This document shows, piece by piece, positions 8,750-17,116 of a stretch of DNA of 64,000 bases; the first letter of the stretch is position 1, and the number at the start of each line of letters is the position of its first letter. The DNA lies in NCBI RefSeq assembly GCF_009600885.1, contig NZ_VCLA01000192.1:271899-335898 (forward strand), in the 5' to 3' direction. This stretch comes from Streptomyces jumonjinensis. Its GTDB lineage: Bacteria; Actinomycetota; Actinomycetes; Streptomycetales; Streptomycetaceae. The notes under the pieces are model-generated. The model had not been told where the DNA came from. It worked only from the letters and a program-made list of their open reading frames with translations, and did no database searches. The position numbers were made by a program, and so were the translations under genes.

Positions 8750-9747
8750 ATCGGGAGCAGCAGGAGCGAGCTGAGATTGAACATGCGGCGGAGGTACTGC
8801 CGCCCGTGCCCTGCCCGGGCCCGGCGCCCGAACGGGTGCGGGTGCGTCGGCATCATCTTCTGAACGAGATCGACGCGCAGCGTGAGGTGAAGGGTTTCGG
8901 TCTGGTGCTGCGGCCGAGGCGGCGTATGGCTGTCATGCTGGCCACGGTCACGGCCGCCGGTGTGGCCGTCGCCGCGCTGGGAGGACTCGACTTCAGCACG
9001 GGTGACGATCAGGATGCACCGTCGGCGTCGGTCGCGTCGGTGCGGCTGCTGGAGAAGGCAGCCCTAGCCGCTGGTGCGAAGGCTCTTCCAAAGGTGACTC
9101 CGCGGGGATTCACCTACGTCAAGATCGTCGGTCACACGACTGTTCTGTCCGAGAATGAGGACAGTCGGACGGAGCGCCTGCGCGAGAGCGAGGACATGGA
9201 GCAGTGGATGTCCGTGGACGGCAGCAAGCGGACCCTGGAGCGCAAGAACGGCAAGGACACGCTTCTGCCCGGTGTTCCGGGTAAGGGGAATCTCAACGCG
9301 CCGACGTACGAATTCCTGGCAGCCCTGCCAACCGACCCTCAAGCGCTCATCGAGAGAATCTATCAAGAGACCGAGAGCAGTCACGGAGCGGGATCGGACT
9401 CCACCACCGGACCGGACCAAGAGGCGTTCGTTACCATCGGTGACCTGCTGCGGGGCTCGGTGGCGCCTCCTGAAACCGCCGCTGCGCTCTACCGGGCCGC
9501 GGCCCTCATCCCCGGGGTCGTCACCGTCCCCGAGGCTGTGGACGCCGCAGGGCGCCACGGGGTCGCTGTCGCCCGGGAACATGATGGCGAGCGCACCGAG
9601 TGGATCTTCGACAAGAGCACCATGCGTCTCCTCGGTGAACGCACCGTCCTGGTGAAGGACAATGCCTGGGGCAAGGCGGGCAGCGTCGTGACCTCCCTCG
9701 CCCTCGTCAAGAACGGCGTCGTGAGCGAGGCCGGCCGTTCCCTGTAA
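8746..9747 (+). CDS. CU044_5270-family membrane-anchored protein, possible anti-sigma factor
   Basis: A 333-residue protein with a cytoplasmic N-terminus (about 57 residues), one membrane helix (MAVMLATVTAAGVAVAALGG) and an extracytoplasmic domain of about 250 residues. The layout and the immediate coupling to an ECF sigma gene match the CU044_5270 family often found downstream of Streptomyces sigma factors, which is presumed to act as or with an anti-sigma factor. No ZAS-type zinc motif is visible. The ATG at 8746 is preceded by GGGGAGGAG and overlaps the sigma stop. Confidence 0.75.
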   Translation: MNREQQERAEIEHAAEVLPPVPCPGPAPERVRVRRHHLLNEIDAQREVKGFGLVLRPRRRMAVMLATVTAAGVAVAALGGLDFSTGDDQDAPSASVASVRLLEKAALAAGAKALPKVTPRGFTYVKIVGHTTVLSENEDSRTERLRESEDMEQWMSVDGSKRTLERKNGKDTLLPGVPGKGNLNAPTYEFLAALPTDPQALIERIYQETESSHGAGSDSTTGPDQEAFVTIGDLLRGSVAPPETAAALYRAAALIPGVVTVPEAVDAAGRHGVAVAREHDGERTEWIFDKSTMRLLGERTVLVKDNAWGKAGSVVTSLALVKNGVVSEAGRSL

Positions 9748-9900
9748 GGGGTGCGCTCCGCGGGCCTGTCCGTCAACGGCACGCGGACCGGTGCCGTCTG
9801 GTGCGGGTGTGCACGGTGGGGAGCGTCCCGCAACCGTTCCGGTTGAGACAACCTGGGGCTTGATCACCGGCAGGACGGCGACACAACGCGCTCGTTCCTG

Positions 9901-9941
9901 TGTGATTCCTGAGGCCGCTCCACTCGAGCATAGGAATCACA
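9901..9941. promoter_or_regulatory. 10-bp inverted repeat ending on the inhibitor start codon
   Basis: TGTGATTCCT (9901-9910) and AGGAATCACA (9932-9941) are perfect inverted repeats with a 21-bp loop. The right arm contains the AGGA and the first base of the ATG at 9941. It could be an operator or an RNA hairpin masking that start. The second ATG at 9953 lies outside it. Confidence 0.5.
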
Positions 9942-10615
9942 TGGGGATAGGAATGCGAATCTCGCGATCTGCAGTCACCGTTGCCGCAGCCCTCTGCGCA
10001 CTGGCGGTCGGCGCGGCGACGGCGACGGCGCTGCCCGAGGGCCCAGCCCCCGAGGTCGGCCTTCTCACTCCGGAGGCCGAGACTCAGCTGCAGGAGCGCC
10101 TCAACCAGACCAAGCCCGTCATCGCCTCCTACCAGGGTAGAGACATCAACCTCGCGGACGGCTGGCAGGGTGCTCAGGCATGTACCGAGGTCCCTGACGG
10201 CAAGGTCTACTGCTACGCGACCGTCGAGGAGGCGAACCGGCAGCTGGCCAAGATCGCTCCCGCCGCCGCGGCGGCGGACAGGGCGGCAAAGTCAGCACAG
10301 AAGGGGATCGGGCCCACAGCTTCCAGCGACTGCGTCTACGGGTGGGTCTGCCTGTGGGAGCACTCGAACTACACGGGTCGCCGACTGCAGTGGTCCGCCG
10401 CTGGAACCAAGAAGCTCGGGGACTGGGACTTCCGGGACAAGGCGAGCTCCGGATGCGTGAACCGCAACATCGGCGGCGCGCTCGTCTACGACGCCCGCAC
10501 CGCCATGCCCGACCCGTACATGGCTCTCGGCAACCTCTACTGCTACAAGTTCACTGACGTCGGCTACCCGACCGGCGGCAACTGGAACGACAAGGCCGAC
10601 TACATCGAAATGTAA
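9941..10615 (+). CDS. Secreted peptidase inhibitor family I36-like protein
   Basis: A protein of about 224 residues with a Sec signal peptide (RISRSAVTVAAALCALAVGAATATA, cleavage probably before LPEG). The C-terminal half carries the Cys-rich beta/gamma-crystallin-like motif of I36 metalloprotease inhibitors: CVYGWVCLWEHSNYTGR, then LGDWDFRDKASSGCVN and later NLYCYK. The middle is an Ala-rich helix. ATG 9941 or ATG 9953 could start it. It is exported and probably acts on extracellular proteases (family inference). A short relic of a second copy lies at 12093-12140. It lies 193 bp after the anti-sigma-like gene with its own upstream inverted repeat, so it may or may not be in the same regulon. 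Confidence 0.8.
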   Translation: MGIGMRISRSAVTVAAALCALAVGAATATALPEGPAPEVGLLTPEAETQLQERLNQTKPVIASYQGRDINLADGWQGAQACTEVPDGKVYCYATVEEANRQLAKIAPAAAAADRAAKSAQKGIGPTASSDCVYGWVCLWEHSNYTGRRLQWSAAGTKKLGDWDFRDKASSGCVNRNIGGALVYDARTAMPDPYMALGNLYCYKFTDVGYPTGGNWNDKADYIEM

Positions 10616-10777
10616 CCCACGCGCGCCTGACAAGTTGGCCGGGGCCGGCGCAGAGGGAGAACCATCGCGCCGACCCTGGCCGTGCGTGTACACGGTGAGT
10701 CCGGGCCCGAGACCCGGGCGGCCGAAAGACGCCGCCAGGGGCCGAGCGTGACGCCCGACCCCTGGCCGGGCAGCGGG

Positions 10778-11035
10778 CTACTCTGCGTGATTGCGGCGAG
10801 TCCGTAGTCCGTAAGGACGTGGATCGCCTTCGTGCAGCAGCGCCTCAACAACTGGATGGGAGCAGCCACCCGCGGCGAGGCGACCGGTGAGCGGCTGCGA
10901 GACGCTGTCAAGGACGAAGGTGTCGTCCGTGCCGTTCAGATCGCTGATGAGCATGAACAAGGCGTCATCGGACGGGTCGTCGATGTGGTCGCCGTTCTCG
11001 CTGTCGGCGCAGTAGCGGTCGGCGAGCCCCGGACC
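10778..11035 (-). pseudogene. Fragment resembling an immunity-type protein
   Basis: The minus strand reads YCADSENGDHIDDPSDDALF, then a segment ending NGTDDTFVL. This resembles small cytosolic proteins found with Streptomyces polymorphic toxins (a D-x-HI-x(2)-PS-x(2)-AL-x-LI-x(2)-LN-x-T-x-NTFV pattern). The following residues lose that character before the TAG at 10780-10778, and no start or ribosome site is evident. I treat it as a decayed fragment; the family assignment is weak. Confidence 0.35.
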
Positions 11036-11105
11036 CTCCGCCCTTTTGCGTGTGCTGCTCGTTTCCGGTGGTCAGGATGGCACGGCCCGGCGGCTGGCCG
11101 GTGGT

Positions 11106-11900
11106 TCACAGCCACTGGCTGATCGCCGCGACGTGAACGGGGGCCTCGAAACGCACGGCGGGCTCGTCGTATCTGGTCGCGGCAGCCCGGTGCTGCTTGA
11201 GGCGGCTGATCCCGAACTCCACCGCGTGACGTGCCGTGTAGTTCTGCCGGTCGAAAGCCGGCGGGCGGGCGCCATCGCGGCCGCGGCACTTGCGGTTGCG
11301 AATCTGGTCGGCCGGTTCGGGGGTCGTGCACCGGATTCCGCGTCTGCGCGGGTAAGCGCGGTTGGCGTGCGAGGAGTACGCCTTGTCTCCCCGCACTCGC
11401 AGGGGTCTGCGTCTGGGGCGGCCACCGCCGGGCTCGGGCACTCGGATGGCTTCGAGCACCGCCTCGAGCCAACGGGCCGGCGCCCCGTTGGCCAGCCGTG
11501 ACCAGTGGCGGCAACGGCTTCCGGCCCTGCTCGCACACCGGATGGATCTCCGTGATGAACCCGCCCCGTGATCGTTCGGCCCGTGATCGTCCGGCTCGTG
11601 GCCGACCTCGCCGGGCGGTTCCTTCTGCCCGGTGCCATCGTGGCGGGCACCGGTCGCGTGCTGGTGGGCCCCGCAGTTGACCTCCCAGGCGATGCGCCCG
11701 TGCCTGCGGCAACATCAGCAGCCGGGCCCACACCCCCTGCCGCTGACACGTGCGGAACAGTCCGCAAACGGTCTGCCAGGGCCCATACTCACACGGCAGG
11801 TCACGCCATGGGACACCGGCCCGCAACCACCACCGCACACCGTCCACCAGCCTCCACCGGGACGGTGCAGGACGCCCTCCGGCCGCTGTTCCCCGTTCGA
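11106..11900 (-). pseudogene. IS5-family transposase relic with several frameshifts
   Basis: Reading right to left, pieces of one IS5-type transposase appear in changing frames. First come the DUF4096-like N-terminus (VDGVRWWLRAGVPWRDLPCE, GPWQTVCGLFRTCQRQGVWA) and WEVNCGAHQHATGARHDG. Then come GGFITEIHPVCEQGRKPLPP and LEAIRVPEPGGGRPRRRPLR. The C-terminus is GDKAYSSHANRAYPRRRGIR and HAVEFGISRLKQHRAAATRY, ending VAAISQWL-stop at 11106. At least three frame changes are needed, so it cannot transpose. I could not find terminal inverted repeats. Confidence 0.8.
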
Positions 11901-11904
11901 GGCC

Positions 11905-12045
11905 GGCGGGCGCGCACTGGCGGACGTCGGTGCCATTCCGCTGGCCGCATTCAACAAGGGAATCGACCGGGAGGAACTGGGCCGGGTCTTCCACCCGCTC
12001 ATGCCCGCGGCTGTCCTCAACCGCCGGAGCTACTGCCCCTGGTAG
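11905..12045 (+). pseudogene. Orphan C-terminal coding fragment
   Basis: Just right of the transposase relic a stretch with good codon bias reads ALADVGAIPLAAFNKGIDRE, then a tract ending VLNRRSYCPW-stop at 12045. The frame upstream is antisense to the transposase and not coding-like. It may be the 3' end of a gene cut by the insertion. I do not recognise the protein. Confidence 0.35.
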
Positions 12046-12092
12046 CGCCCGCCCGGGGGACAGCAGCAGAGTGGTTCGGCCGCCGCCCTGGG

Positions 12093-12140
12093 CTGCAGGT
12101 GGCTCAGGCGAAGAAGCCGGGGGACTGGGACGTCAGGTAG
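12093..12140 (+). pseudogene. Relic of a second I36-type inhibitor gene
   Basis: The sequence reads LQVAQAKKPGDWDVR-stop and aligns with LQWSAAGTKKLGDWDFRD of the intact secreted inhibitor (DNA around 10385-10433). Only this stretch survives, and it is followed directly by the 3' flank of the GNAT gene. Confidence 0.5.
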
Positions 12141-12241
12141 TTCTGCACCGCTTCGACGACGTGGTCGGGGTTCCCCACCCGCTGGTGCCGCTGCAGTACC
12201 GGTCGGCGACCGCCGCGCGGCGTACACAGCGGCTCCGGGGC

Positions 12242-12829
12242 TCAGGCGTCGCCCTGGATGCGGGCGTGCTGGTGCATGTCGTGCCAGCCGTCCCGGTGCA
12301 GATGCGCGCTGCGCCGGACGCCCTCCAGCGGAAAGCCCGCCTTGACGGCCACCCGGCAGGACGCCTCGTTGAGATGTGAGTGGGCGAGTTCGAGGCGGTG
12401 GAACCCGGCCTCGTCCAGCGCCCAGCCGGACAGGGTGATCAGGGCGCGGTGGGCGACGCCCTGGCGGCGGGCGGCGGGGAGGATCCAGTACCCGCATTCG
12501 GCGAGGCCCTGGGCGAGATCGATCCAGCGCAGCGCCATCCGGCCGAGGATCTCGCCGCCGGAGGCGCGGGTGACGGCCCACTGGGCCCCGCTCTCCTCCC
12601 GCCACTGCCGGCCGCAGGTCGCGATCCACTTCCGGGCCTCCTCAGGCGAGTCCACTCTGCGCATATGCCAGCGCCCGATCAGCGCGTCCCGGTAAGCGGC
12701 CAGCAGGACGGTTTCGTCGCCCGGTGCCCAAGGGCGCAGCAGCAGTTCGCCGTCCGCCGAGGGGAGCGAGGGCTGGGCGGCAGCGGAGAGGCTCCCCGCG
12801 GGGATGACGGGTGTGATCGCGAGGCTCAT
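12242..12829 (-). CDS. GNAT-family N-acetyltransferase
   Basis: An acetyltransferase of about 195 residues of the RimJ/RimL type. An N-terminal LLLRPWAPGDETVLLAAYRD strand-helix is followed by WAVTRASGGEILGRMALRW, the acetyl-CoA loop region ILPAARRQGVAHRALITLSGWA (Q/RxxGxA form), and LELAHSHLNEASCRVAVKAGFPLEGVRR. The last is the usual N-x-S / AGF motif near the C-terminus. Possible starts are ATG 12841, 12838 and 12829, and I give the shortest. The substrate is unknown. A 3' fragment of the same gene type is present at 7373-7433. Confidence 0.8.
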   Translation of the reverse strand: MSLAITPVIPAGSLSAAAQPSLPSADGELLLRPWAPGDETVLLAAYRDALIGRWHMRRVDSPEEARKWIATCGRQWREESGAQWAVTRASGGEILGRMALRWIDLAQGLAECGYWILPAARRQGVAHRALITLSGWALDEAGFHRLELAHSHLNEASCRVAVKAGFPLEGVRRSAHLHRDGWHDMHQHARIQGDA

Positions 12830-13091
12830 ACCCGGCATCATCCCCCGACCGCGGTGCGCCGGGAGAGGACCCCGCCGCCCCGGGCCATCCCCCGCCGACA
12901 CGTCGGCCCAGCCCACTCCCGTATCAAAAGGGCTGGTCGCCGCCGTGCGGCGTCGAGTAGGGTGACGCCCGTGTTCCTCCTCCGTGTCTAGGATTCCGCG
13001 CTGACCGCACCCGCCTTCACCGGTGCGGCACTTCGGTGTCCCCGCACGTCTTCAGCGCCTTCGCGTCGCGCTGCCTTCCGAGGAACCTCTC

Positions 13092-14345
13092 ATGTCTTCG
13101 CCTTCGTACTCCGCTGTTCTGCGTACCCGTCATGCGCCCGGTGCCTTCGGCGCCGCGCTGCTGGGACGGCTGTCCTACGGGATGGTCGCCCTCTCCTTGA
13201 TGCTGGCGGTCACGGACGCCACCGGCTCCTACTCCGTCGCCGGCGTCGTGATGGCCCTGTTCGGGGCGGCCAGTGTCCTTCTCTCGCCCGCCCGTGCCGC
13301 GCTGATCGACCGTTACGGGCCCCGGCGGGCGCTGCCGCCGATGGCGCTCGCCTACGCGCTGCCGCTCGCCGCACTGGCCCATGCCACCTGGCAGCCCGGT
13401 GCGTCCGGTCTGAGGCTGGGCGCGCTGGCGGTGGCGGCCGGCGCCTGCACTCCGCCGCTCGGGCCCGTGATGCGGACCCTGTGGAGCGCCCTGATACCGG
13501 ATCGCGCGCTGCTCCAGCGGGCGTACAGCCTGGACGGGGTGGCCGAAGAACTGCTGTTCGTCACCGGGCCGATGCTGGTGGGGCTGCTGGTCACCTTCTC
13601 CGTCCCGGCCGCGGGGGTGGCGGTCAGCGCCGGGCTCGTCCTGGCCGGGGCGCTCGCGCTGGCCTTCTCCCCCGCCGCGCGCGGGGCGGGGACGGCGGCA
13701 CCCGCCGCGGCCCCCGCCGCCGCCCCGGTCCGCCGGAACCGGATGCTGCTGCGCCGCGCGGCCGGGCTGCGGCACGCCGTGCTGGCGATGGCCGCGCTCG
13801 GGCTCAGCCTGGGGGCCCTGGATCTGCTGGTGGTCGCCTTCGCCGAACGGCATGGGCAGGGCGCGGCGGCGGCCTGGGCGCTGGCCGCGCTGTCGGCGGG
13901 CGGCGCGGCCGGCGGTCTGGCCTACGGCGCGGTGACCTGGCGCTCCTCCGGCCGTACCAGGCTCGCGGCGCTTCTGGCCGCGCTCGGCGTGGCCCTGACG
14001 GCCGCCGGTCTCTCGCCCGATGTACGGGTCCTGGTCGCCTTCGCCGGGGTGGCCGGGCTCTTCGTCGCGCCGGCTATCACCACCGCCTATCTGCTCGCCG
14101 ACGAGTCGGTCGAGCCCGGCAGTCGCACACAGGCCGGTGCCTGGGCCAACACCGCGTTCAACGCCGGGACTTCGGTGGGCATGGCCGCGGTGGGGCTGCT
14201 GGTGGACCGGCTGCCGGCGGCCGTGTGCTTCGCCGTCGCGGCGCTTCCCGCGCTGCTCGCCGCCGGGGTGATCGCCCACCGGGCCCGTACGCTCCGTCCG
14301 TCTCAGCGGCGGGCCAGCGCCCAGGCGCCCCTGGAGCGCACCTGA
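13092..14345 (+). CDS. MFS transporter
   Basis: A 417-residue membrane protein with about twelve hydrophobic helices and the MFS loop between helices 2 and 3 (ALIDRYGPRRALPP). The central cytoplasmic loop is Ala/Pro-rich (GAGTAAPAAAPAAAP). The frame is open upstream, but the ATG at 13092 follows GAGGAACCTCTC at good spacing and begins just before the first helix. Sugar-efflux or drug-export type activity is likely but the cargo is unknown. Its 3' end overlaps by 43 bp the convergent gene on the minus strand. Confidence 0.85.
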   Translation: MSSPSYSAVLRTRHAPGAFGAALLGRLSYGMVALSLMLAVTDATGSYSVAGVVMALFGAASVLLSPARAALIDRYGPRRALPPMALAYALPLAALAHATWQPGASGLRLGALAVAAGACTPPLGPVMRTLWSALIPDRALLQRAYSLDGVAEELLFVTGPMLVGLLVTFSVPAAGVAVSAGLVLAGALALAFSPAARGAGTAAPAAAPAAAPVRRNRMLLRRAAGLRHAVLAMAALGLSLGALDLLVVAFAERHGQGAAAAWALAALSAGGAAGGLAYGAVTWRSSGRTRLAALLAALGVALTAAGLSPDVRVLVAFAGVAGLFVAPAITTAYLLADESVEPGSRTQAGAWANTAFNAGTSVGMAAVGLLVDRLPAAVCFAVAALPALLAAGVIAHRARTLRPSQRRASAQAPLERT

Positions 14346-15382
14346 TAGAAGCCGGGCCCCGGCCAGACGAAGGCGGCGGCGCCGTCGCCTTTCGTCGCGG
14401 CCACCGCCGTCCCCTCGGCGAGGTCTCCGTCCAGGGCCTGGAGCTGGACGGGGCCCCGGCCCCGGTGCCGCAGGACGGCGGGGCCGGGCTCGCCGGTGTA
14501 GTGCAGCAGGCCGTAGCCATGGCCGTGTACGGAGTCGTCGAAGACGGGGACCGTGTCGAGGGGTTCCGAACGCGCGTGCCAGGGGCTGTGGTCGTGCTGG
14601 GGGAAGTCGACGGAGAAACGGACCACGCTCCTGTTGCCGGACCGGACCAGCGGCACCAGGGCGACGACGGGGTCCGGGCCGCCGGTGAGGGCGTAGGTCA
14701 TCGGCGGGCCGTGCTTCTTCGGCGCGTCGAAGCCGAGGGTGACCCGGGTGGGGTGCTCGGTGCGGAAGACCAGTACGGCCGGTTCGCCGACGACGGGGAG
14801 GACGATACGGGGAGTGCTGAGCCCCGGGCCCGCGCCGGCGGTCTCCCGGCCGGCCCGGTCCCCGCGCGGGGCGGGCGGCAGGGCGTTCCGCGTCCGTACG
14901 GCAGCGGGGGTCCGGGACGGCGGGGCCATCGGGCTCCGGCCGTCCGCCAGCCGTACGGCGTCGGCGGCGCAGACGGCGATACGGCGGGCCGCGCCCTCGG
15001 CGGGCGACCAGACGACCTCGGTCGTGGACGGTCCATGGCGCGGGTCGAAGAAGCAGCGCGGCAGCCGGGCGGGCAGCGGCGCTCCGGCGAGGCGGGCGTC
15101 GAGACACGCCAGCGCGTGCCGCCCTTCGTCGAGGGCGCGCAGCACATCGAGCGCGTCCGCGCGGTCGCGGTCGCCGGTGAAGGCCCGCTTGGCTTCGTCG
15201 TACGCGTCCAGGGCGCGGGCCAGGTCGGCGCGCATGCCGTCCGTCGCGCCCGGCTGGCCCGGTGCGAAGGCGTGCTCGTCGACGGCGGTCCCGAAGGCCG
15301 TGATCTCGGCTTCGATCCCGGCCAGTTCGGCCGTCCGCCGCCGGTTGCGTCCGAAGAGCCCGCCGAGTCTTCCCTCCCACAT
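14303..15382 (-). CDS. Hypothetical protein
   Basis: A 359-residue soluble protein that I do not recognise. The N-terminal third is helical and charged (LAGIEAEITAFGTAVDEHAFAP, LARALDAYDEAKRAFTGDRDR). The rest is beta-rich, with FFDPRHGPSTTEVVWSP, VVRFSVDFPQHDHSPWHAR and a final WPGPGFYQVRSRGAW. No signal peptide or membrane helix is visible. Codon use is typical, and the ATG at 15382 gives the natural start. It overlaps the MFS gene tail to tail by 43 bp, so transcription of one could interfere with the other. Confidence 0.6.
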   Translation of the reverse strand: MWEGRLGGLFGRNRRRTAELAGIEAEITAFGTAVDEHAFAPGQPGATDGMRADLARALDAYDEAKRAFTGDRDRADALDVLRALDEGRHALACLDARLAGAPLPARLPRCFFDPRHGPSTTEVVWSPAEGAARRIAVCAADAVRLADGRSPMAPPSRTPAAVRTRNALPPAPRGDRAGRETAGAGPGLSTPRIVLPVVGEPAVLVFRTEHPTRVTLGFDAPKKHGPPMTYALTGGPDPVVALVPLVRSGNRSVVRFSVDFPQHDHSPWHARSEPLDTVPVFDDSVHGHGYGLLHYTGEPGPAVLRHRGRGPVQLQALDGDLAEGTAVAATKGDGAAAFVWPGPGFYQVRSRGAWALARR

Positions 15383-15517
15383 CCCTCCATCCTGCCCGAT
15401 GGAGATCGCGCGCCGGCCGCCGGGCCGATGCGGGTGTGGTCGGACTCCCTTCCGTCCGCTGCCGCCGAGCCACCCGCTGCCGGGGGCCGTCCGCCGGCGT
15501 CCGTGGCGGGGGACGGG

Positions 15518-16381
15518 TCACCCGCCCGCCTTGCTCTTTCTGCGGCGCTTGGGCTTCGGCGCGGGCTCCGGGCTCGGGGTCTTGGCCTCGGGTTCCGGCG
15601 TCGGTTCCTTGGGCGTGGTCTTCAGGATGACGGTGTAGTTGCGATGTACGAAGAGCTTGTCGATCACCGGGTTTTTGGAGGCGCCGACACCGCAGCAGGC
15701 GTAGTGGACGGTCAGCGGCGGGGCGTCCTCGTCCTGGTTCTCGCGGGCCGCGGCGAGTTCCCGCACTTTCTGCTGAAGGGTGATGCCTTCGTCGACGGTG
15801 GTCGCGCCTTCGCCCAGATGCTGGGAGGCCAGCGGCATCACTTTGTAGTTGATGACCTGCTGGCCCGCGGTGAACGTCTTGGGGTAGTCGGAGGGCAGGG
15901 GCTTGCGCTTGTTGTTGGGGCCGACCATTTCGAGGTCGTCCGCCGTCGGCAGGTCGCCGGACTCGACTTGTTTGGCCGCCTCGTTCTCCAGCCATGCGCC
16001 GGGCGGCGCGTAGACGACGAGTTCGATTCCCTCGGGCACGGCGAAGGTGGCCGTGAGGGCGCGGCTGCGTGGTTTGTCGGGGTCCTTGGGCAGGAGCTGG
16101 TTGTCGCCGAACCGCCCGTGCCCGCTGATCACGGTCCGGCCCTGTTGGCTCGGGCCCGCCTGCGGTTGCTCGTCCTGGGCGACGGGGCCCGGCATCCGCT
16201 GCACGGACGGCGTCCGGCTGCCGAGCATCCGGCACACGGCGGCGTTGCCCGCGGAGCGCTGAAGCTCCATCAGGGCGCCTGGCGGCTGGGCCGCCGCGGA
16301 TGACATGGCGGTCGTCGGGAGGCCCGGCCGCGGGGTCCGGTGGTGCCGATGGCCGTCCCGTGTCTCTTCATGCGCGCGCAT
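15518..16381 (-). CDS. Protein with AGNAAV/VQR N-terminus and Stv-adhesin-like domain
   Basis: A 287-residue protein. The N-terminal 70 residues are flexible and contain LMELQRSAGNAAVCRMLG followed by SVQRMPG, a signature seen at the front of actinobacterial proteins linked to extracellular contractile injection systems and DUF4157 proteins. The domain from about residue 80 (TVISGHGRFGDNQL, IELVVYAPPGAWLE, VHYACCGVGASKNP) resembles the putative-adhesin Stv domain. The C-terminus is a Pro/Glu then Lys/Arg-rich tail (KPKRRRKSKAGG). There is no signal peptide. The ATG at 16381 has a GAGGGGG site. No contractile-system genes are in the window, so a cargo role is only an inference. Confidence 0.6.
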   Translation of the reverse strand: MRAHEETRDGHRHHRTPRPGLPTTAMSSAAAQPPGALMELQRSAGNAAVCRMLGSRTPSVQRMPGPVAQDEQPQAGPSQQGRTVISGHGRFGDNQLLPKDPDKPRSRALTATFAVPEGIELVVYAPPGAWLENEAAKQVESGDLPTADDLEMVGPNNKRKPLPSDYPKTFTAGQQVINYKVMPLASQHLGEGATTVDEGITLQQKVRELAAARENQDEDAPPLTVHYACCGVGASKNPVIDKLFVHRNYTVILKTTPKEPTPEPEAKTPSPEPAPKPKRRRKSKAGG

Positions 16382-16552
16382 GAGTCGCCCCCTCGGTACG
16401 GAATCCCCGCGGAACACGGTGGGACAGCGACGCTAGGGGACCGCGCGCGGCGGCGGTAGAGCGGCGCGGCCACACCCGGGGGCAGGGGGTCTGCCCCGGG
16501 AGGCCAGGCCGGCCGGGCCCGTACGGCGGGTCAGCGGCGGGTCAGCGGCGGG

Positions 16553-17107
16553 TCAGAAGTCGAGCTCCACATAGTCGATGTCGGTGAACTCGACCGAGAG
16601 GCCCTCGGCGCGACGGCCCTGGTCCTTGAAGTAGATCTCCTGGAGGCCCTCGGCGACGACCGCCTGGAGCTGCCGGTCGGTGGCGCCGTCGGACTGGGCG
16701 TCGAAGAGCCGGGCCGCGTACTCCGGGGGGAGGTGCTGGGTGATCAGCCGGATGCGGCCGTCGTCGGTGCTGCCCGGGGCGGCGGTGAACCCGAAGCGCG
16801 CCCGGGTCTCGACGACGATGCCGGTGGCGGTGGCCGCCCGCTTCTTCGCCCGGTCCCGCACCCGGGGCTGCCAGCGCGCCCGGACCTCGGAGTCGAGCCG
16901 GGCCGCGAGCTCCGGGCGGGGCTGTTTGAGCTGGTCCTTGACGTACCGTTCGACGGTCCGCTGGGAGATGCCCAGCAGTTCCGCGAGGGCCCGGGTGCCC
17001 TTGAGCCGTCTGACCAGGAACCGCATCTTCGCGCCCGCCGACTTCGGAATGGGGCGGGTGGCCGTGTTCTCCTCGGCCCGGTTCAGGCTGTCGCCGAGAA
17101 CGCCCAT
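16553..17107 (-). CDS. tpg: Telomere terminal protein Tpg
   Basis: A 184-residue protein of the Streptomyces Tpg family, the protein covalently attached to the 5' ends of linear replicons that primes end patching. The helix-turn-helix-like segment (ELLGISQRTVERYVKDQLKQ) and the conserved run ending EGLQEIYFKDQGRRAEGLSVEFTDIDYVELDF are characteristic, and the length is normal. The start ATG (17107) is preceded by GGAGAG inside the end of tap, 9 bp after the tap stop, so tap and tpg form one operon as in other Streptomyces. Confidence 0.93.
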   Translation of the reverse strand: MGVLGDSLNRAEENTATRPIPKSAGAKMRFLVRRLKGTRALAELLGISQRTVERYVKDQLKQPRPELAARLDSEVRARWQPRVRDRAKKRAATATGIVVETRARFGFTAAPGSTDDGRIRLITQHLPPEYAARLFDAQSDGATDRQLQAVVAEGLQEIYFKDQGRRAEGLSVEFTDIDYVELDF

Positions 17108-17116
17108 GGTGTCCGT

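Noticed and set aside
10780..10800. TGCGTGATTGCGG as a possible cluster motif
   Set aside because: About 11 of 18 positions match, and it lies in relic DNA with no gene downstream at the right place.
13017..16303. Two long open frames (over 900 residues), one on each strand
   Set aside because: They run across the MFS gene and two other genes in the wrong frames and are Arg/Gly/Pro-rich without any domain.
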